A stretch of DNA of 33,597 nt, taken from the NCBI RefSeq assembly GCF_935822925.1, contig NZ_CAKXZS010000032.1:3150-36746 (forward strand), written 5' to 3'. The stretch comes from Mesorhizobium ventifaucium (GTDB taxonomy: Bacteria; Pseudomonadota; Alphaproteobacteria; Rhizobiales; Rhizobiaceae). Each line of letters opens with the position of its first letter. Position 1 is the stretch's first letter. The notes under the pieces are model-generated. The model did no database searches, was not told where the DNA came from, and saw only the letters and a list, made by a program, of their open reading frames with translations. Positions 25,330 through 33,389 of the stretch are shown here, piece by piece. The position numbers were made by a program, and so were the translations under genes.

Positions 25330-26832
25330 ATGCTGAGGGCTCATCTGGCCCGGCGCTGCCCACCGATCCACTTTCTCCCAGTGAGGGCGACGAGGAAGCA
25401 GCAGGCTCAAAATGAGGGACAACTCACTTCGGCTCGAACCTTGCCCATCGCCGGATCACCACAACCGAAGCCATCGACAAATCTTTGGTCTGGCTGGCTG
25501 CGCGGGACACTTTTTGCGACCGCGCTGGCGATTGTGACCACCGCTCCGGTTCTGGCGGCTACCGATGACATCAAGGCAACGAATTTCCTGCTCGACAACG
25601 GCATGGAGGTGGTCGTCATCCCCGATCACCGCGCGCCCATCGTCACTCATATGGTGTGGTACAAGATCGGCAGCGCCGACGAGCCGCCGGGGAAATCCGG
25701 TATCGCGCATTTTTCCGAGCATCTGATGTTCAAAGCGACGGCCAAGCACGCCGCCGGCGAGTTGACCCGCGCGGTGGCCGAGATCGGCGGCTCGCACAAC
25801 GCCTTCACCTCTTACGACTATACCGCCTTCTACGAAAGAGTGGCGCCCTCGGCATTGGAGCAGATGATGAGCTTCGAGGCTGACCGCATGCGCAATCTCA
25901 CCCTCACGGATGATGTCGTCAACACCGAGCGGGACGTGATCCTCGAGGAGCGTCGATTGAGGATCGACAACGATCCAGAGGCGGTTCTCAATGAGGAGGT
26001 CGTCACCACGCTCTGGCAGAGCCAGCCCTACCGCATCCCGGTGATCGGCTGGATGCACGAGATCGAGAAGCTGAACCGCACCGACGCCGTGGCTTTTTAT
26101 GACAATTACTACCGGCCGAACAACGCCGTGCTGGTGGTGGCAGGCGACGTCGAGCCCGAGACGGTGAAGTCGCTGGCCGAGAAGACCTATGGTAAGGTCC
26201 CGCGTGGACCGGATCTGCCGCCACGCGACCGCCCGTCTGAGCCGGTGCAGAACACCAGGCGCACATTGACGCTGAGCGATGCCCGCGTTGCGGTCCCCTT
26301 CTTCTCCAGACATTGGGTGGTGCCGTCCTATCGCACCGCTGAGCCCGGCGAAGCCGAGGCGCTGGACCTGCTGGCCCAGATTCTCGGCGGGGGCAACCGC
26401 AGCCGGCTGTACCAGGCGCTTGTCGTCCAGCAAGGAATAGCCGCAGCGGCCGGCGCCTATTTCGAGGGCACCATGCTGGATGCCAGCCACTTCAGCATCC
26501 ACGGCTCACCGCGCGGCTACGCCAAACTTGCCGACATCGAGGCCGCAGTCGACGCCGAGATCGCGCGCATCGCCAGGAACGGCGTCACCACCGACGAGCT
26601 GGAGAAGACGAAAGAACGCTATGTCCGCTCGGTAATCTTCGACCATGACGAGCAGAACTCCGTCGCCAACATGTATGGCTCCACGCTTGCCAGCGGCGGC
26701 AATGTGAAAGACGTCGAGGAATGGCCGGACCGCATTCGCAAGGTCACCGCCGATCAAGTTAAGGCCGTTGCCGCCCGTTATCTCGTGTCCAACCATTCGA
26801 CCACTGGATATCTCTTGCCCAAGGAGAATTGA
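25330..26832 (+). CDS. M16-family zinc peptidase (catalytic subunit)
   Basis: Up to 500 residues. The inverted zinc motif HxxEH is intact (HFSEH, residues 127-131), with the downstream glutamate region VILEERRLRID. A hydrophobic signal (GTLFATALAIVTTAPVLAAT) shows export to the periplasm. The real start may be GTG 25381 or TTG 25441, since the 50 residues before the signal are unusual. It is the first gene of a two-gene unit; its stop is 4 nt from the start of the next. M16B enzymes work as pairs of a catalytic and a non-catalytic subunit that enclose small peptides or unfolded proteins. Codon use is GC-rich like core rhizobial genes. Role beyond periplasmic peptide degradation is unknown. 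Confidence 0.9.
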   Translation: MLRAHLARRCPPIHFLPVRATRKQQAQNEGQLTSARTLPIAGSPQPKPSTNLWSGWLRGTLFATALAIVTTAPVLAATDDIKATNFLLDNGMEVVVIPDHRAPIVTHMVWYKIGSADEPPGKSGIAHFSEHLMFKATAKHAAGELTRAVAEIGGSHNAFTSYDYTAFYERVAPSALEQMMSFEADRMRNLTLTDDVVNTERDVILEERRLRIDNDPEAVLNEEVVTTLWQSQPYRIPVIGWMHEIEKLNRTDAVAFYDNYYRPNNAVLVVAGDVEPETVKSLAEKTYGKVPRGPDLPPRDRPSEPVQNTRRTLTLSDARVAVPFFSRHWVVPSYRTAEPGEAEALDLLAQILGGGNRSRLYQALVVQQGIAAAAGAYFEGTMLDASHFSIHGSPRGYAKLADIEAAVDAEIARIARNGVTTDELEKTKERYVRSVIFDHDEQNSVANMYGSTLASGGNVKDVEEWPDRIRKVTADQVKAVAARYLVSNHSTTGYLLPKEN

Positions 26833-26836
26833 TGCA

Positions 26837-28228
26837 ATGCCGAACCAACTCCGCAGCGCCGTTGCACAAGCATTGTCCTCTCCTGTCGGAGGAGGGAGGG
26901 CCGCGCGCCTTGCCTCCTGGCTGGCTGTCCTTTCCGTTGCTGTTTTCTTCCTCATCCTGCCGCCGCTCACCGCCCGTGCTGCGGTGAACATCCAGGAGGT
27001 GAAGTCTGAAAAGGGGATCACCGCCTGGCTGGTGGAAGACCATACGCTGCCGATCGTCACGCTCCACTTGGTCTTCGACGGCGGCACCACCCAGGACCCG
27101 GTCGGTAAGGAGGGGCTTGCAAATTTGATGATCGGCTTGTTCGACGAGGGTGCCGGCGATTACGACAGCGACACCTTTCAGGTGCAGCTCGATGACGCCG
27201 GGGCTGAGATGAGCTTCGACGCGCGGCGTGACGGCATCCATGGCTCGATGCGCATGCTTTCCGAGCGCCAGGAAGCCGCATTCGGTCTCATCAGGCTCGC
27301 GGTGAACAGGCCCCGCTTCGATCCGGCGCCGGTCGAGCGCATCCGCGCCCAGCTTCTCTCCGAAATCACGACCAACGAGCGCGAACCTCACGCAATCGCC
27401 GAGCTTGCATGGCGGCGCAGACTCTACGGCACCCATCCGTATTCGAGGCCGCCCGAGGGCACCAGGGAAAGCCTGGCCCGCATAACGCCCGCCGATCTAA
27501 GCGCCTTCCACAAGGCCGCGTTCGCCCGCGAGGGGCTTCACGTGGCGGTCGTCGGCGACATAGATGCCAAAGCCCTGAGTGCAAGGCTCGACCAGTTGTT
27601 CGGCGACTTGCCTCAGAAGCAGGCGCTCGCCCCGGTACCTGATGTCACCCCGAACCTCGGCCAGTGGACGCTGGTCGCATATGCCCTGCCCCAGACTTCG
27701 CTCCAGCTGGCTTTTCCCGGCATCGGACGCAGCGACCCGGAATTCTATGCCGCGCAGCTGATAAACGATATACTCGGAGGCTCGTCTTTTACCTCACGTC
27801 TGTTCCAGGAAGTACGCGAAAAGCGCGGCCTAGCCTACGGTGTGTCCTCTAGCTTGGAAGGCTACCAGCATTCCAACACGCTTGTCGTGACCACCTCGAC
27901 GCGCGCCGACAGGGCGGCCGAGACGCTCGACCTGATAAGACAAGTAATCAAGGCCTTGGTGGACACAGGCCCAACAGCGGCCGAACTCGAAGCGAGCAAG
28001 AAGTATCTGATCGGCGCCTATGCTATCGACAATCTGGGTTCTTCCAGCTCGATTTCAGCCACGCTTGTCGGGCTGCAGCTCGACAAGCGCGGCATAGACT
28101 ACATCCAACGGCGCCCGGCCTTCATCAAGCAGGTGACGCTCGACCAAGTCAGAGCGGCGGCGAAGAAACTGCTGTCGGCCGAGCCCGCCATTATGGGCGT
28201 TGGCCAGCGGCTTGGCGGCGTACCGTGA
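26837..28228 (+). CDS. M16-family peptidase, non-catalytic partner
   Basis: 463 residues from ATG 26837, which follows AAGGAGAA and lies 4 nt after the preceding stop, so translation is probably coupled. A signal segment (LASWLAVLSVAVFFLILPPL) leads to a mature start near AAVNIQEVKS. The position of HxxEH reads GLANLMIGLFDEG, so zinc cannot be bound. The substrate-binding Arg/Tyr region of non-catalytic M16 subunits is present (RLFQEVREKRGLAYGVSSSL). With the upstream gene it should form a periplasmic heterodimer. Confidence 0.9.
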   Translation: MPNQLRSAVAQALSSPVGGGRAARLASWLAVLSVAVFFLILPPLTARAAVNIQEVKSEKGITAWLVEDHTLPIVTLHLVFDGGTTQDPVGKEGLANLMIGLFDEGAGDYDSDTFQVQLDDAGAEMSFDARRDGIHGSMRMLSERQEAAFGLIRLAVNRPRFDPAPVERIRAQLLSEITTNEREPHAIAELAWRRRLYGTHPYSRPPEGTRESLARITPADLSAFHKAAFAREGLHVAVVGDIDAKALSARLDQLFGDLPQKQALAPVPDVTPNLGQWTLVAYALPQTSLQLAFPGIGRSDPEFYAAQLINDILGGSSFTSRLFQEVREKRGLAYGVSSSLEGYQHSNTLVVTTSTRADRAAETLDLIRQVIKALVDTGPTAAELEASKKYLIGAYAIDNLGSSSSISATLVGLQLDKRGIDYIQRRPAFIKQVTLDQVRAAAKKLLSAEPAIMGVGQRLGGVP

Positions 28229-28323
28229 CGACGAACAGTCTCGCGCTCTACAATAGTTGCTGACCGTCTCCGCCGCCATAGAGGTGCACAGAAGTACAAT
28301 TGTCTATTTGATGCTTGTCCTTG

Positions 28324-28782
28324 CTACATCTCACATCCCCGGCCGGTGTCAAAAGGCTTCCCTACGACGATGCTGGGAGCCCAGCGGTCGGCAATCGGAA
28401 TGCACAGCTCCCGCGGCCAGAAGACGGCTGCTCCAGAATCCGGCTTCCGATGGAGTAACCGATTCGATGTTCGACGGGCTCGCGCCGATATCGCGCAACC
28501 CCGTTGTCGCATCTCCTCCAAGGACTCAGCGCCGTTCACCACCCCGAATGCTCCCACCCGAGTGAAGTACAATCGACGCATATCGGAACAACCCACCACC
28601 GATAATGAAGTTGTTGGGGCTATGAAGCTTGAAGAGAAAGAGTTCGCCCGGTTGCCTCGGGCGGACCTGCGACCGCCCCCCGGGCTGCCAGAAGTTCACT
28701 TCGTCTACGTCCTGGCAGACAGAAATTCGAACCAATCCAGATCGGGAACGTCGACATAGGTCTTGACCGCGTTGGTGCTCAT
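28324..28782 (-). pseudogene. HNH-endonuclease-family protein, frameshifted and truncated
   Basis: Read on the minus strand from ATG 28782, which overlaps the HipA stop as ATGA. First segment: MSTNAVKTYVDVPDLDWFEF then a stop. In the next frame: DVDEVNFWQPGGRSQVRPRQ, PGELFLFKLHSPNNFIIGGG (about 28715-28560). Back in the first frame: VGAFGVVNGAESLEEMRQR and IPIADRWAPSIVVGKPFDT to the stop at 28324. Together these follow the N-terminal half of a bacterial HNH endonuclease family whose proteins carry DEVNFWxPGG, FLFKLHxPxNFIVGGGFF and GKxYDT before a C-terminal HNH domain. The HNH core is missing, deleted before the M16 gene. The ATGA overlap shows it was co-translated with the HipA fusion. Family recognition is from memory of these motifs. 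Confidence 0.72.
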
Positions 28783-30620
28783 TGAAACGCCTCGGCGCGG
28801 TCGCGCACGATCGCCTTCACTCGCTCCGCCGCTGTTTGAGCAGCATCAGCCCGTTCGAGAAACGACGGCAGAGCCAGCGTAGGCACTGCCTTGCGCAGGG
28901 CAGCGGCGATCGAACCTGTCGCTTCTTCCGCGCGAGCGACCGGCAGCTCGATCGTGCGCGCCAGGGTTAGGAAGTCCTGCCGCGTAAGCCGGTCGTCCTT
29001 ACCGTTGAGCTTCAGGGCCATACGATCTCCACCAAGCCCCGGAAAGACACGGGTCGTAACAGCGTCGTAGAGGGGCGCGAACCGCACGGTGTCGAACCGC
29101 TTCGAGCCGGACTCTGCAATCTTGAGGAGCGCCAGATTTTTGAGATGCATGTCTCCGTCGGCGATTAGCCACGCAAAAAACGCCCGGCGGAACAAAGTCT
29201 CGATGTCGGCGGCAGGATCGGTCGAAAGCGGCCGCAAACCCCGCGCCATACGCTCGATCGTGCCGTCGTATTTGGCGGAGGCCGGCAGATCGAGAACCGA
29301 ACAAAAATCCTCGAGCGCCAGGAAGCGTCGATCAGTAGGTCCGCGTCGCACGTCGAACCGTTCGACGACCAATGCAGGCGACATCCCATCCGGCATGTCG
29401 ATAAGCGCGGCGGCCGGAACCTGGAAGCCCGCTGCGCGACCAAGTTCAAGACAGAGCCATTCGACGACCGGCAGCATTTCGAAGCCCGCGGTTCCGGCCG
29501 GCTTAAGCACGTGAGTAAACGGCAGGTCGATCGCGGGCAGCAGCTCGCCGTCCGATCCCAAATTCATCGGCGCCTTGATCTGAACACCCGACAGTCTGGG
29601 CGTTTCCGCGCGCGCAAACAGCTGAGCCAAGTTGTGCTCGAATGTTTCCTGGATCTCGCCTCGCGACGGGCCGAGGTATCGACCAGTGAAGCGCCCATCG
29701 TCGATGAACGCGACAAGCTCGGTGTCGAGTTTGTCCCGCGGCAGGGCATTGAGCTCAGCTTGGCTCTCGACGACCGCGATATTTGACATGTAGCGTTTGC
29801 CACGTCGCAGTGCTTCGCGTTCATCCCGCTGATGCAGCACTTGTGCGAGCCATCCTTCTGGGAGGAGCGACTCGATGAAAGCCGGCAGCTTGCCTGTTGC
29901 ACCCTGTCGAACGAGTGGCGGGCCGCTGCGCCTCACAGGCTTCCAGCGCCATTCGAACCCATCATGGATTATCCGACCGAGGGGGTCCCCATGCCATGCC
30001 ACAAGGAGATCCAGCGCCGCCTTGTTAACGGGGCCCTTGGCCGCCGACCGGCGCGCAATCAGATAACGCTCAGCGCCCTCCCCTTCGCGGTACCATCCGT
30101 TCTCGCGAGCCAACGCCCAGACCGCGTCAGAGGCCATGTGTGGCGAGCCGTACTCCTCTATGAGTCTTGCCGCCATCTCGGCGCGCATCGGTTCGGTGAT
30201 GGCGCTCGCATGCTCGCTTCGCAACCGAAACGCTTCCAGGAAGCGTTGGCGCGGCGAGGAAACGTCAATTCGCAACTCGCCGAGATCGTCCCCTACCACC
30301 GCAGACGCAGTCGAAGGATGGGGGGGCGCCTCGTTCTGAATTATTTCGAGCGTCCGTAACCGAGTTCGTTGGTTGCGCCGACCGCTAACGAACAGGCGGC
30401 CATCAGGTGTTGGAGCGAGAAGTTGGGCAGAGGCCGACGACAGATAAGCAGTAGGATAGAGATAGCGTGCAATGCGCACGGCATGGTCCAGCACGGCTTG
30501 CTCGATGTCTTCGCCCGAATGGGCATAAACTCCGCGGACGAGCGGGACAAGCTCCCCTGCCGCCGCTAATGCATGCGCGCGTCGCTTGTCTATCGTCTCT
30601 CTGACCAGCAGTATGGACAC
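28779..30620 (-). CDS. AbiEi-like / HipA-kinase fusion protein
   Basis: 613 residues. Residues 1-100 resemble the winged-helix N-terminus of AbiEi-type antitoxins (LVRETIDKRRAHALAAAGEL, then VPLVRGVYAHSG). The rest is a HipA-type Ser/Thr kinase with its key motifs in order: LSGVQIKAP (about residue 342), FTHVLKP (ATP-binding Lys, about 369), VVERFD, the catalytic DGDMHLKNL (about 487) and the metal-binding YDAV followed by KLNGKDDR. HipA kinases phosphorylate translation targets such as glutamyl-tRNA synthetase and cause growth arrest. Normally a separate HTH protein HipB represses and neutralises HipA; no hipB is next to this gene. The fused N-terminal domain may take over DNA binding, a role fitting the paired operators at 30621-30707. 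The stop overlaps the start of the HNH remnant. Confidence 0.83.
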   Translation of the reverse strand: MSILLVRETIDKRRAHALAAAGELVPLVRGVYAHSGEDIEQAVLDHAVRIARYLYPTAYLSSASAQLLAPTPDGRLFVSGRRNQRTRLRTLEIIQNEAPPHPSTASAVVGDDLGELRIDVSSPRQRFLEAFRLRSEHASAITEPMRAEMAARLIEEYGSPHMASDAVWALARENGWYREGEGAERYLIARRSAAKGPVNKAALDLLVAWHGDPLGRIIHDGFEWRWKPVRRSGPPLVRQGATGKLPAFIESLLPEGWLAQVLHQRDEREALRRGKRYMSNIAVVESQAELNALPRDKLDTELVAFIDDGRFTGRYLGPSRGEIQETFEHNLAQLFARAETPRLSGVQIKAPMNLGSDGELLPAIDLPFTHVLKPAGTAGFEMLPVVEWLCLELGRAAGFQVPAAALIDMPDGMSPALVVERFDVRRGPTDRRFLALEDFCSVLDLPASAKYDGTIERMARGLRPLSTDPAADIETLFRRAFFAWLIADGDMHLKNLALLKIAESGSKRFDTVRFAPLYDAVTTRVFPGLGGDRMALKLNGKDDRLTRQDFLTLARTIELPVARAEEATGSIAAALRKAVPTLALPSFLERADAAQTAAERVKAIVRDRAEAFQ

Positions 30621-30653
30621 GGACTTTCTCGCATTTCAGATGCGTGACAGTCC
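30621..30653. promoter_or_regulatory. Operator-like repeat A upstream of the HipA fusion
   Basis: GGACTTTCTCGCATTT followed by CAGATGCGTGACAGTCC. The core CGCATTTCAGATGCG (30630-30644) is an imperfect palindrome, and the outer GGACT/AGTCC arms also pair. It begins at the base after the gene's first codon on the minus strand, so a protein bound here would block transcription or initiation. Confidence 0.7.
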
Positions 30654-30675
30654 GTCAGAGAGTACCAATAGTCAA

Positions 30676-30707
30676 GGACTTTCTCGCATCTGAAATGCGC
30701 GAAGGTC
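30676..30707. promoter_or_regulatory. Operator-like repeat B upstream of the HipA fusion
   Basis: GGACTTTCTCGCATCT followed by GAAATGCGCGAAGGTC. The core CGCATCTGAAATGCG (30685-30699) is the exact reverse complement of core A, centred 55 bp away, about five helical turns, so two dimers would sit on the same face of the DNA. Confidence 0.7.
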
Positions 30708-30807
30708 ATGCCTGTCTACTGGCATCGCCAGCCTACTCGTCTCCCTTCTCGACCTGCTGGTTTGCCGAATTCACTGCTAATTCCGATCGAGCAATGGGAC
30801 CCGCCGA

Positions 30808-31074
30808 ATGAGTGTGCGCGCCGAGCGGGAAGCGATGAGTCCGGCCTGGGTTATGCCCCCCCGCGCACCGGCCTGGCGGATTGCCCAAACGGCCGCGTCG
30901 ACGCCGGACAATGAACGCAAACTGCAGATCATCGAACAGAGCTGTGCCCCAGGGGAGACGGTTTCCTCCGCGGCACGGCGGTTTGGGGTAGCGCCAAATC
31001 TTGTATCGCAGGCGTCGGCTCTTGAGCGAGGGAGGCACAGCGTAAATTCGCAACCGCAAAGTAGCCGTAGCTGA
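30808..31074 (+). pseudogene. IS66-type orfA (tnpA) remnant
   Basis: The product contains ERKLQIIEQSCAPGETVSSA and ARRFGVAPNLV, the helix-turn-helix region of IS66 OrfA. After NLV the family normally continues with a YRWRR segment; here that reading (YRRRRLLSEGGTA then a stop at about 31057) is in the neighbouring frame, so there is a frameshift. No orfB, transposase or terminal inverted repeats follow. Only the first part of an IS66 element is left. Confidence 0.7.
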
Positions 31075-31143
31075 TCTAGAACGCCGAGGCTTCCGGGAAT
31101 CATTTTTGCTCACTATCATTCAAGCGCATGCGGGAGGCGCACG

Positions 31144-32661
31144 ATGGCATTGAATTTTGACAACCTTTCTCGACCAAAGGGCACTAGCGCGCCGACCGAT
31201 CCGTTCGAGATTTTTGCAAAGACTCCGAACCTCAAAAATGTCCCCAACGATCTTTGGAAGGGACAGGCGGAGGCTCTGAGATCTTGGCATGGCAATCGAA
31301 CCATTGATGACAACGTCATTCTGCTCAACACGGGAGCGGGAAAATCCATCGTCGGAGTGTTGATCGCGCAAAGCCTCGTAAATGAGAATATTGGACCGAT
31401 TGTCTTTGTATGCAGCACAATTGACCTTGTCGAACAGACATCAAGGGAATGTGAGCGCCTAGGACTTCAATATACAAAGCGTATAGCCGGTGACTTTTCC
31501 AATGACTTGTTTCAGACTGGACGAGCTTTTTGTATTACGACGTATCAGGCTCTGTTTACAACTCAGACAGCGTTCAGCAAGGATAAAGCACCCGCTGGAG
31601 TAATATTTGACGACGCGCATGTCGCCGAGCGCATGATCCGCGATGCGTTTACGCTTTCAATCGATAAAGAGCGTTTTCCTCAGTTATTTAATGACCTGGT
31701 TGAAATTGTCCGGCCGGAGTTCGACAAACTGGGAAAAGCTCAGCACTTGAATGTCATTCTAGAGCAACTGGGCGCTCAAACTGTAACCATGTGCCCTCCC
31801 GTGACGGCGTTTCGATGCCAAGGGCAAATCATCGAGGCCATTAAGCGTGTGAAAGATTGGCGGCAGACCGAGTTGTTTTTCCCGTCGCTGCGGCTTTGGG
31901 AGAATATTGGCCGTTGCGCTGTTTTCGTATCCGGATCGGCAATTGAGATTTCTCCGCCATTTATTCCAACCGGAGTATACCCATTCCTGGGTAAGGGTGT
32001 TCGAAGGGTCTACCTTTCGGCGACCATGGAGTTCGAGACAGATTTTGTTCGAGGGTTCGGCAGGCGTGTACCGAAGCCAATTGTGCCAGACAATGACGCG
32101 GGCAATGGTGAGCGACTGATTCTCTTAGCCAGTCGTTTCGGTGATAAGGTCGAAAAGACTGCGCTGGCTCAGGAGATTTTGAAGAACCACAAATTGTTGG
32201 TTTCTGTACCGTCGTATCCCAAGGCGCGGCCTTGGAAAGAGATCGGAACTCCACCTAAGCGGGCAGACTTTTCGGAAGAACTCCAAAGGTTTCGCGCTGC
32301 AACGGCGGGAGCATTTATCCTCGTATCGAGGATAGACGGCATTGACCTTCCGCAGGATACTTGCCGGGTAATGGTGATTGACGGGGCCCCATCAGGCGCG
32401 AGCCTAATGGATCACTACCTTTTTCAGAACCTGTCACTCATCAATCTATTTTCTACGAAAATGGCGGGCCGGATCACCCAATTGCTTGGCCGCATAAATC
32501 GTGGGCGCAGTGATTACAGCGCGTTCGTCGTCCATGGTGGCGATATCAATGTATGGCTGAAAACGGAGCGAAACCTAGCGTTGCTACCGCCTTTGGTCCG
32601 GAAGCAAGTAATCCTGAGCCAGACGGTGCAGGAGGGTATAAGGCGGATGCGGCAGGTATAG
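31144..32661 (+). CDS. SF2 DEAD/DEAH-like helicase, N-terminal part
   Basis: 505 residues in the first frame. Helicase motifs are complete: Walker A NTGAGKS (residues 62-68), Walker B DDAH (156-159, in place of DEAH), motif III SAT (about 292), and motif VI QLLGRINRGR (about 445). The N-terminus (MALNFDNLSRPKGTSAPTDP FEIFAKTP) and the tail (NLALLPPLVRKQVILSQTVQEG) match a large bacterial helicase family that continues for several hundred residues more. Here the frame stops at 32661, but the expected continuation is found in the next frame (see next entry). Codon use is less GC-biased than in the M16 pair, which fits acquired DNA. The gene is divergent from the HipA fusion, with IS66 debris between. 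A defence role is likely from context but unproven. Confidence 0.82.
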   Translation: MALNFDNLSRPKGTSAPTDPFEIFAKTPNLKNVPNDLWKGQAEALRSWHGNRTIDDNVILLNTGAGKSIVGVLIAQSLVNENIGPIVFVCSTIDLVEQTSRECERLGLQYTKRIAGDFSNDLFQTGRAFCITTYQALFTTQTAFSKDKAPAGVIFDDAHVAERMIRDAFTLSIDKERFPQLFNDLVEIVRPEFDKLGKAQHLNVILEQLGAQTVTMCPPVTAFRCQGQIIEAIKRVKDWRQTELFFPSLRLWENIGRCAVFVSGSAIEISPPFIPTGVYPFLGKGVRRVYLSATMEFETDFVRGFGRRVPKPIVPDNDAGNGERLILLASRFGDKVEKTALAQEILKNHKLLVSVPSYPKARPWKEIGTPPKRADFSEELQRFRAATAGAFILVSRIDGIDLPQDTCRVMVIDGAPSGASLMDHYLFQNLSLINLFSTKMAGRITQLLGRINRGRSDYSAFVVHGGDINVWLKTERNLALLPPLVRKQVILSQTVQEGIRRMRQV

Positions 32662-33389
32662 CTGGTTTAATTAGTCAGGTGATCGGCCGCGATGCGGGTT
32701 GGTTGAAATTCTATCGCGAAACCGTAGACGGGTTGGAGATTTCAACTGAGGCAATAGAAAAGGTGAAGGAGCGAGAGGCACAACTCGCGAAATCCGCTGT
32801 CGCAGAATGCGCATTCATGACAAGACTTTGGCAGGGCGACATAGAAGGTGCGCGCAAGACTTTGCTGGACGTATTAGACGACACTGCGCTTGCAGATGCA
32901 AAGTTGGCAGGGTGGTACTCGGTCTGGCTTGGTGCCACCTACGAGGCGGAGGGTGATAGTGACACATCAATCGCGCACTATAAAAAGGCGAGGTCACGTC
33001 TTTCGCCTTGGCTAAATGTCCCATTCAAAAGCGAGTTCGACGTAAAGTCGGAGGCAGATGGGAAGAAAACCATCTTACAGAAAACACTTCTGGCGGAAAA
33101 TCTCCACGGGCCTCAAGCCCTAGGGGACCTAATCGCGAAACTGCGGATACAAGCAAAGACCTTATCGTCGGCTGAAGCTTCATCGAACTCGAAGGAGGAG
33201 TCTGTCAGACGTTTCGGGGAGCTATTGGGCTTTGCGGCGTCTCGGCCCGACAACGAATATGGGTTTGGGCCGGACGCCATCTGGATTGATGAACAGACAG
33301 CGTATGGTGTAGCCTTCGAGCTGAAAACTGAAAAGAATGATCCGGCAGAATATAACAAACACGAGGTATCGTGTGGGACGGCTTGCTGA
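32641..33389 (+). pseudogene. Helicase continuation, second frame, with PD-(D/E)xK-like motif
   Basis: The frame shifts by -1 relative to the helicase near 32640. From there it reads YKADAAGIAGLISQVIGRDA GWLKFYRETVDGLEIS and stays open to 33389. The nominal ATG at 32553 lies 109 nt inside the helicase frame and gives an implausible first 28 residues, so I take this as the same gene after a frameshift rather than a new gene. A TPR-like middle (LAGWYSVWLGATYEAEGDSD) precedes PDAIW...VAFELKTEK (33271-33336), a D-xn-ExK pattern as in PD-(D/E)xK nucleases. The frame ends soon after. Confidence 0.6.

Noticed and set aside
25456..26502. 348-codon ORF on the minus strand
   Set aside because: Shadow of the M16 protease gene with no family resemblance.
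32553..32640. ATG 32553 as the true start of a separate gene after the helicase
   Set aside because: The first 28 residues are an out-of-frame reading of conserved helicase sequence. Protein-like sequence begins only at about 32640.
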